Assembly: GCA_025201865.1 (NCBI GenBank)
Contig: MU602745.1
Span: 1 to 19,915 of the forward strand
DNA: 19,915 nucleotides
Reading direction: 5' to 3'
Source of the DNA: Ramicandelaber brevisporus
Taxonomy: Eukaryota; Kickxellomycota; Ramicandelaberales; Ramicandelaberaceae
Shown here: positions 10,649 through 15,743 of the stretch, one piece after another
Position numbering within the stretch: position 1 is the stretch's first letter
Layout of the letters: every line of letters begins with the position of its first letter
The notes under the pieces: model-generated
What the model saw: only the letters and a program-made list of their open reading frames with translations
The model's database searches: none
What the model was told of the DNA's origin: nothing
Position numbers and translations under genes: made by a program

Positions 10649-10967
10649 GAGGCGCTGCAGCGGTGGCAATGGTAGGCGGTGGGTGGCGGGTGATGGGTGG
10701 TGGTTTGTTGACTGACAAAATGGGTGTAAGCGAAGAGAAGAAGGAGACTTGTCGGATGTGGTGAATAATAAAAGGCGCTTGTGCTACAGCCAGTGTAACT
10801 TGTCGTTTGTGTGGCTTGTGTTCACGCTCTCTTTGCACTCCTTGACGTTCGCTGTTGCTATAGTGCGAACGCTGCAACTCCATCTGCAATGCTTGTCGCA
10901 GAAACCAACGAGGGGCGCACAAGCCAGCAATGGAAGTGAAGTGCACGCGGGCAGATTCTCGTTCGAA

Positions 10968-11186
10968 ATGGCAAATGTTACACAAGTGACTCCACTATTG
11001 GGAGTTCCTCCGAATGAAACGTGTACAATGTGGCTCCTTGACGATCAGCCATCCTTACATGTTGCACAATTGTGGCCACGCAACGCACTGTGTATAGTTC
11101 CGAGTGGCGCAGCTTTCGATCTCACCTTGATGGATGTAGTTTGTTTGCCACGCGATGAGATAGACGTGTTCCACTCTACGCTTTGA
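10968..11186 (+). CDS. Possible small protein of 72 residues (or upstream ORF of Tim21)
   Basis: A 72-codon frame begins at ATG 10968 in a good context (G at -3, G at +4) and ends at TGA 11184-11186. Unlike the surrounding repeats, it translates to a balanced, protein-like sequence with no low complexity (LLDDQPSLHVAQLWPR, then CLPRDEIDVFHSTL). The frame stays open upstream to about 10749, but without an ATG, so a spliced upstream exon is possible though none was found. It ends 62 bases before the first Tim21 ATG. I do not recognise the family. Alternatives are a separate short gene, a last exon, or an upstream ORF on the Tim21 transcript. An ATTAAA at 11217-11222 could serve as a polyadenylation signal, weakly favouring a separate gene. 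Confidence 0.4.
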   Translation: MANVTQVTPLLGVPPNETCTMWLLDDQPSLHVAQLWPRNALCIVPSGAAFDLTLMDVVCLPRDEIDVFHSTL

Positions 11187-11248
11187 ATGATGATCAATTT
11201 GGTGGAATCAACCGCCATTAAAAATTACAAAAAAAAATACAAAGGCAG

Positions 11249-12214
11249 ATGACGATTACGATGATTACGACGAAGGCGACGACGATGGCACGCTCGGCTC
11301 TACTTACAACTGCGAGAGATACTGCGGCTTTGTTCACAAACTCTGCGCGATCCACAGCACTTGGACCATCTCTGGCGACCAGCTTGGCAAGATCAACCAG
11401 CAGATCTGCGCTTTACTCGACGCGATCAGGAAAACCACAGCTACAACAACAACAACAGCAACAACGGCAGCAACAGCAGCAACAGTATGCCCGGAGACGC
11501 AATGCTGCCGATGCGGCTATTACGGCATCCAGCTACGTTGTTGTGCCAATTGGAGCCGCCATGCTCGGTGTCATCGGCTACTATCTATTAACCGACTTGT
11601 TTGGCGACGAAGGTACGACCCACATCTACGCTGACACACTGCGTCTGGTCCAAGCCAACTCCGAAGTGGCCGCCATTGTTGGTCTCCCACTGGATGCCAG
11701 CGGTGATGATTTGTGGACATCTCGACCAGAGCGCGCTGATGCCGCGTTTTCTGGTCTTGGCATCGACTTTTCAAAGCTGGTCAAAGAACACGGTGGAAGC
11801 ACTGGCTGGCGCAATCGACGAAATCCAGCAGTGCAATCGTTTGTTGACCAGTATGGAAACCGTCACATTCTGGTGCGATACAACATTCTGGGAGATCGTG
11901 GACACGGCATTGTGCATGCTGATTTGGTGCAGCTGGCGGAGGGAGGAGCGTGGCAATATCGGTTCTTGATTGCAGACATTGCACCAAACGATCCAGATGC
12001 GCCATATCACGTGATTGACGAAGGAAACAGTCAGCAGCAACAGCAGCAACAAAAGAGCGGATGGTTGCCTGCAGTAAAGGCGAAGATGTCATTCAAGCGA
12101 GTCACGAAATATAAGCGAGTGGCAATCGATACAGGTCGATCGCGGCTGTATCGCTCTTTCACCGCTGATCCTGATGCAGCGGCAGAAGCAGCATGGTACG
12201 AAGGATGGTGTTAA
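11249..12214 (+). CDS. TIM21: Mitochondrial inner-membrane translocase subunit Tim21
   Basis: A 321-codon frame. Three in-frame ATGs compete (11249, 11261, 11285). The third has the best context (A at -3, G at +4) and opens a clean Arg/Ser/Ala-rich presequence (MARSALLTTARDTAALF), so the mature reading may be 309 residues; the outermost ATG is used for the extent. Order: mitochondrial presequence; Gln tracts Q7-R-Q6 (66-79); one membrane span at about 93-115; then the intermembrane-space domain at about 125-256. Similarity to Tim21 lies in the NPAVQSFVDQYGNRHILVRYNILG segment and in GHGIVHADL and WQYRFLIADI. In the family, Tim21 binds Tom22 and couples TIM23 to the TOM complex and respiratory chain. 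A second Gln run (Q262-268) and a basic C-terminal tail extend past the usual core. It is convergent with the next gene, 142 bases apart. Confidence 0.85.
   Translation: MTITMITTKATTMARSALLTTARDTAALFTNSARSTALGPSLATSLARSTSRSALYSTRSGKPQLQQQQQQQRQQQQQQYARRRNAADAAITASSYVVVPIGAAMLGVIGYYLLTDLFGDEGTTHIYADTLRLVQANSEVAAIVGLPLDASGDDLWTSRPERADAAFSGLGIDFSKLVKEHGGSTGWRNRRNPAVQSFVDQYGNRHILVRYNILGDRGHGIVHADLVQLAEGGAWQYRFLIADIAPNDPDAPYHVIDEGNSQQQQQQQKSGWLPAVKAKMSFKRVTKYKRVAIDTGRSRLYRSFTADPDAAAEAAWYEGWC
11444..11485 (+). repeat. CAA/CAG tract encoding Q7-R-Q6 in Tim21
   Basis: Seven Gln codons, one Arg (CGG) and six Gln codons lie between the targeting sequence and the membrane span. The CGG is a one-base variant of CAG, consistent with decay within a single repeat. 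Confidence 0.92.
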
Positions 12215-12356
12215 GGCATCTACCCTGTCCCCCTTTTCCTGACATGAGTAAACAAACAAAACAAACAAGCAAACATATAAACAAAAAAAGTCAAAGCTTC
12301 AACAAGTGTGTTTATAAGTATCATTTCAACAGCTATGAAACATTTATGAACATTTA

Positions 12357-13316
12357 TCAAACAGTTTGAGAGTTTGATAGTCGCGGCCGAGATCGATGCA
12401 CAACAATGCGATCCTTTTGTACAAAATCCTCTTCGAACAAAAACTGTCTCGCCCTTGACCGCTGATCGCCATCCAGTTGAATCACCATTCCCAATCCTTC
12501 AAACTCATTAATGACCTGACCCTTACATCCAAATGATGTCTTCATCGTTTTGCACATGTCCTTGATATCTGGCGGTTTCAACTCTTTATAAGCCTGTCTC
12601 TCAAGACCCGCAATAATCGTTACTATTCGATGCAAATCTTGGCCGCGATGTCGATAGTGCTGCCGTTGAAGACCGATGTGAACAAGTGGATCCATCTCAG
12701 AGTGATAGCCTTCGTCTTCTTCGGCATCGCCGTTGGCTTCTGAGACTGAGGAAGATGGTAGTAGTGGTGGTGGTGGTGGTGGTCTGTGCTTTTTGGCGAA
12801 TGTTCGTTTGAAACTTCCAAATCGAATGATGCTACTTGCACGGCTGTTGGTTGGTCGAATCATGACGTCGTTCAATGTGCTGCTGTTGTTAGTGGCTGGA
12901 GCACTTGCTTGACTGCTGCTGCTTCGAATAAGAATGACGGTCTGTGCACTTGGCTCTTGCGGAGGCGATCGCTGGTCTGTGCTATTGTTACTGCTGCCAT
13001 TGCTGTTGCTACTGTTACTGTTGCGATCGTTGCTAATGTTGTTGGATGGTGAACGAGTTGCGGCTCGATTGATGCCAAGGAACGGCAATGTTTCTGCAAT
13101 CTTCATCCGAAGAGTCGACCACATTGATGCGACGAATTGGCTATTATCGAGTCGAAAAGAGGATGAGCGCCGTTGCTGGTGGTGTCGCTGCTGTTGATGC
13201 GGTGGTGAAGGTGGGATAGATGTCGATTGTTGTTGCTGCTGCTGCTGCTGCTGTTGTTGTTGTGGGGTTTGATTAGAGGAACGAAAGCGCTCAAAACGCA
13301 AATAGGACGACGCCAT
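12357..13316 (-). CDS. SUI1/eIF1-domain protein with long disordered N-terminal extension
   Basis: A 319-residue frame from ATG 13316 (A at -3, G at +4) to TGA at 12357. The last 112 residues match the eIF1/SUI1 family: RGQDLHRIVTIIAG stands where eIF1 has its GRKxLTTVxG strand, MKTSFGCKG where it has KKDFACNG, and VIQLDGDQR (278-286) where it has the IQLxGDQR signature, followed by an FL and a closing I-V-H. eIF1 sits near the P site of the 40S subunit and enforces accurate start-codon choice; the role here is inferred. Residues 1-207 are atypical: Q12 (19-30), His/Gln/Ser/Asn-rich runs, a six-Pro run and an acidic EEDEG stretch. Ordinary eIF1 is about 110 residues. An in-frame ATG at 12695 (residue 208; G at -3, G at +4) would give exactly that size. 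It may be a paralogue rather than the main eIF1. Confidence 0.8.
   Translation of the reverse strand: MASSYLRFERFRSSNQTPQQQQQQQQQQQQSTSIPPSPPHQQQRHHQQRRSSSFRLDNSQFVASMWSTLRMKIAETLPFLGINRAATRSPSNNISNDRNSNSSNSNGSSNNSTDQRSPPQEPSAQTVILIRSSSSQASAPATNNSSTLNDVMIRPTNSRASSIIRFGSFKRTFAKKHRPPPPPPLLPSSSVSEANGDAEEDEGYHSEMDPLVHIGLQRQHYRHRGQDLHRIVTIIAGLERQAYKELKPPDIKDMCKTMKTSFGCKGQVINEFEGLGMVIQLDGDQRSRARQFLFEEDFVQKDRIVVHRSRPRLSNSQTV
13227..13262 (-). repeat. CAG/CAA tract encoding 12 Gln in the eIF1-like protein
   Basis: Twelve Gln codons with a core of six consecutive CAG flanked by CAA, near the N-terminus of the extension. Confidence 0.92.
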
Positions 13317-13370
13317 TCTGCTACAATGTCGAATCGAAGAAGAGACTGACCTTCTCTCTCTCTCTTGCTG

Positions 13371-13400
13371 GATATGTGGATATATGGATATATGGATGAA
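13371..13400. repeat. Short tandem repeat, GGATATAT-type units
   Basis: About three imperfect copies of a 9-10 base unit, GGATATRTGGATATAT style, sit 55-85 bases upstream of the eIF1-like start codon, where they could form part of its leader or core promoter. Confidence 0.75.
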
Positions 13401-14376
13401 TCGATAGAAAGAGGTAATGACGTCTCAAAAGGACAAGAATGAGTTCGTGTGAGGCTAAAGATGACGTGTGAACAACTCGCACGAATATATTGAAGGAAAG
13501 AATAACAAGCTGCAGTTGAGGTTGCGGAGGCGGTGTTGAGGTTACAAATTGTTGGCAAAGTAGCAATAGGAGCGGAGGTGCAGAAAGTATTTGCAAATCG
13601 AAATGTGACGCTTCTCACTGGCCGAGTCTTGGCGGTAGTCGTTATGTAACGATTGTCTCGTTTTCAGCCAGTCGTTTTGGGAGGTGGGTGGGGGGAAGGC
13701 AGGAAAGTAGCGTGAAGCGCGTTGAAAGGAAAGTCTGCTGTGACTGGCTTTTTGTGTTGCTGGACAGAAATAGAGAGAGGGAGAGAGAGGCAGAAGTTTC
13801 CAAAGGCAGCAAAGACACGAGCTTGCAAGTGAACAAATGAGCAAAGGCGGAACGGTGCGGGTAGATAACGCCAGGATTACAACAGTAACAACAACAACAA
13901 CAACAAAAACAACAAAAGCAACAAAAGCAGCAGAAAAGGTACGATTGCAGGCAAGTAGGACACAACAAGGCACTCGAAAAAGGTAACGAAGGAGGGGAAG
14001 AGTGGGTGTAGAAAGAAGGAGGTCCCCATCCTCATCCACCTAAGCCAGCCGAGTTCATCCCGGCTCACTGACAAGTCGGCGGCATCGCAAAACTGATCAA
14101 TATATTCCTTGACTGGGAGGTGTGGAATGTGAAGAGTGAAAAGTGAAGAGCGCGCGCGAGCAATCTCTGTGTTGTTGTTGTTTTTGTTGTTTATGTTGTT
14201 GGGTACATTGGATTGAAAAGAAGGACATGTCTCCCAGCTAATGCAACGTCAGTAACTTTCATGTGCGAGACGAGGCGAGTGTCGATCACCATTTCAATTC
14301 AATTGAACTCAAAAAAAAAACAAGAAGCAAACCCCCCCCCATCTGAATGATTGAAATGCAATGCAGATGGCATTTT

Positions 14377-14417
14377 ATCGATGCAATTTGAGAGGCAGCT
14401 GCCAATCTTGCATCGAT
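14377..14417. repeat. Nested inverted repeat
   Basis: A perfect 10-bp inverted repeat, ATCGATGCAA (14377-14386) and TTGCATCGAT (14408-14417), encloses a perfect 10-bp palindrome GGCAGCTGCC (14394-14403). Both could pair as stem structures in DNA or RNA. The structure lies about 360 bases beyond the L17 stop codon. No T-run follows, and it does not match a known RNA family I can name. Confidence 0.8.
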
Positions 14418-14735
14418 GATGTTGGATGCATGATGGTGGACTCTCCTGGAATGCTACAACTCTGTGTTACGATGTAAATCAAACCAAATGTGATCAATCT
14501 CCAGTACAACTCTACTGTGGCTATCAACATCCCCTCCTTTTGTATGTGTGTGTATGTGTGTTTATTATTACAGCTACCATGGCGCTTAGTAAACATTCTT
14601 TCCGCGTCATGATCGCAACAGAATGAACCAAGCCAATCTTTCGTGCCACATGCACAAAGGAAAAGAAAAGAAAAGAAACATACACACATGTCGATGACGC
14701 ATTGATTTACATGCCGAAATGATACTCTTTTCTGT

Positions 14736-14741
14736 TTTATT
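14736..14741 (-). terminator. AATAAA polyadenylation signal of the L17 gene
   Basis: An exact AATAAA is read on the minus strand 34 bases after the L17 stop codon, a normal place for a cleavage and polyadenylation signal. Confidence 0.6.
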
Positions 14742-14775
14742 GTTTTTAATAGTATTGCAAACCGAAACAGTTCAT

Positions 14776-15351
14776 TTAGGCAGCGGTGATGGCCTTGCGG
14801 ACAGCGGCGGTGCGCTTCTTGGCAATCTGCAGCTTGGACTTGCGCTTCTGGACAAGTGGCTTGTCGGTGGCCTTCTCGACCTCAGCATCAGCCTCCTGAA
14901 CCATGAGCTCAGCGTGGATCTGCTGGGAAACGTATGGGCCGATTCTGCCGTGAGCACGGTAGGTGCGACGACGGAGCTCTGGGGCGTAGTTGATCTGAAT
15001 GTGCTCGACGGAGGTCTTCTCAACGTCCAGACCCTTGGTGGTGGCGTTGGCCTTGGCGTTGTTGAGCAGGTTGAGCAGAACCTCGCAGCTCTTGACTGGC
15101 CAGCGACCCTGGGTGACACCCTTAACCTGGTTCACCTGGGCAGTGCGGCCGACACCGCCGTTGTAGCGGGTGAATGGCACAGCGCGCTTGTGGGCCTTGA
15201 CGTCCTCAAGGAACTTAATCGCACCGAGAAGAGACTTGCCCTTGATGGCGGCGGCAGTCTCACGAGTGTTCTTAAAGTGAACACGGATGTAGGCGCCACG
15301 GGCGTAGGCAACCTTCTCGCTGTTGGCCGGGGTCACGTTGTAACGAACCAT
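14776..15351 (-). CDS. RPL17: 60S ribosomal protein L17 (uL22)
   Basis: A 191-residue intronless frame from ATG 15351 to TAA at 14776, close to the usual eukaryotic L17 length of about 184. It starts MVRYNVTPAN, then shows typical uL22 features: ARGAYIRVHFKNTRETA, the GKSLLGAIKFLEDV helix, RYNGGVGRTAQV, GRWPVKSCEVLLNLLNNAKANA, and the basic beta-hairpin region INYAPELRRRTYRAHGRIGPYVS. The C-terminus is Lys/Arg-rich. The protein lines the peptide exit tunnel of the large subunit. Codon use is strongly biased to GCC, AAG, CTG and CGC, unlike its A/T-richer neighbours, as expected of a highly expressed gene. That bias also leaves a long meaningless open frame on the other strand. The AATAAA shortly downstream fits its 3' end. 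Confidence 0.97.
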   Translation of the reverse strand: MVRYNVTPANSEKVAYARGAYIRVHFKNTRETAAAIKGKSLLGAIKFLEDVKAHKRAVPFTRYNGGVGRTAQVNQVKGVTQGRWPVKSCEVLLNLLNNAKANATTKGLDVEKTSVEHIQINYAPELRRRTYRAHGRIGPYVSQQIHAELMVQEADAEVEKATDKPLVQKRKSKLQIAKKRTAAVRKAITAA

Positions 15352-15600
15352 GCTGTCGCTATGCTACTTTTTTATATAACTTCGTGATGATGGTAAAGAA
15401 TCGGCAAAGTGTTGAGAGAGAGAAACAGATCAACAATAAGAGCCTCGATCTTGGTCGTGTGTCTGCCGCCCCGCCCGCCAGCTCACACAGTAATAAACAG
15501 CACTAGATCAGCTCGCCTGAGTGTTGTTTTTTTATTTTCTGTCGCTCGCTCCTCAGAAAAATAAATCGCACCGCATTCCAAGGCACGCACTCAAAAATTA

Positions 15601-15650
15601 AATTCAAGAAAAATTCAACAAGAGAATTCAACAAGAGAATTCAAGAAAAG
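15601..15650. repeat. 13-bp tandem repeat
   Basis: Units of AATTCAACAAGAG are perfect at 15612-15624 and 15625-15637, flanked by variant copies AATTCAAGAAAAG at 15638-15650 and a shortened one at 15601-15611. Confidence 0.85.
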
Positions 15651-15660
15651 TAATCCAAAA

Positions 15661-15690
15661 ATTCATAATTCATAATTCATAATTTATAAT
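15661..15690. repeat. 7-bp ATTCATA tandem repeat
   Basis: Three perfect ATTCATA units and one variant (ATTTATA) form a short A/T-rich array just downstream of the helicase stop codon. Confidence 0.85.
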
Positions 15691-15743
15691 TGATGAGTTT
15701 ATGTTTTTACTTTTGTATTGAAATAAAAGAGAGAGAATGACAT

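Larger units (their letters stand above)
8383..10967. other. Long low-complexity intergenic region upstream of the homeodomain gene
   Basis: About 2.6 kb with no gene I can support. Open frames occur on both strands, but they translate to repeat-derived Arg/Glu/Lys or Ser/Leu/Phe strings and many lack an ATG. The plus strand is purine-rich for long stretches, so a leftward leader would be pyrimidine-rich. Simple tracts are listed separately: AC, AG, TG, TGAG, CAA/CAG and CTTT. The region probably contains the promoter and a long 5' leader of the homeodomain gene, and at its right end the promoter for the rightward small ORF and Tim21. No tRNA-like or rRNA sequence was seen. Confidence 0.55.
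13317..14775. other. Intergenic region between the eIF1-like gene and L17
   Basis: Both flanking genes run leftward. The left part (13317-14020) is low complexity: a GGATATAT-type tandem at 13371-13400, GA runs near 13771, CAA/AAAAC runs near 13883-13935. About 14021-14122, read leftward, looks briefly protein-like (see findings). At 14298-14340 there are A10 and C9-10 runs. About 14341-14640 is of ordinary complexity without a convincing gene and holds a nested inverted repeat. The right end contains the L17 3' untranslated region. Confidence 0.55.
15352..15743. promoter_or_regulatory. L17 upstream region and helicase 3' end
   Basis: This 392-base interval carries the end of the helicase transcript and the promoter of L17. 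Near L17 there is an A/T box (TATATAAA on the minus strand, 15371-15378) only 20 bases from the ATG, too close for an ordinary TATA box unless the leader is nearly absent. A C-rich CCGCCCCGCCCGCC box sits near 15465-15478, and T and A runs near 15526-15562. Short tandem repeats follow at 15601-15650 and 15661-15690. No exact match to a known ribosomal-protein promoter box was identified. Confidence 0.5.

Noticed and set aside
14047-14065. Hairpin AGCCGAGTTCATCCCGGCT resembling a tRNA T-arm
   Set aside because: The loop has five bases rather than seven, and no acceptor, D or anticodon arms surround it.
14426-14626. Plus-strand 66-codon frame with several Cys residues, followed by a possible acceptor TTATTATTACAG
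   Set aside because: Its right half is derived from a TG repeat, no partner exon was found, and no family resemblance was seen.
15371-15378. TATATAAA as the TATA box of L17
   Set aside because: It lies only 20 bases from the start codon, so ordinary TATA spacing would place the transcription start inside the coding region.
14719-15387. A 222-codon plus-strand open frame opposite L17
   Set aside because: It is the exact antisense of L17. Strong GCC/AAG/CTG codon bias leaves few stops on the opposite strand, and its Leu/Gly/Val-rich translation matches no family.
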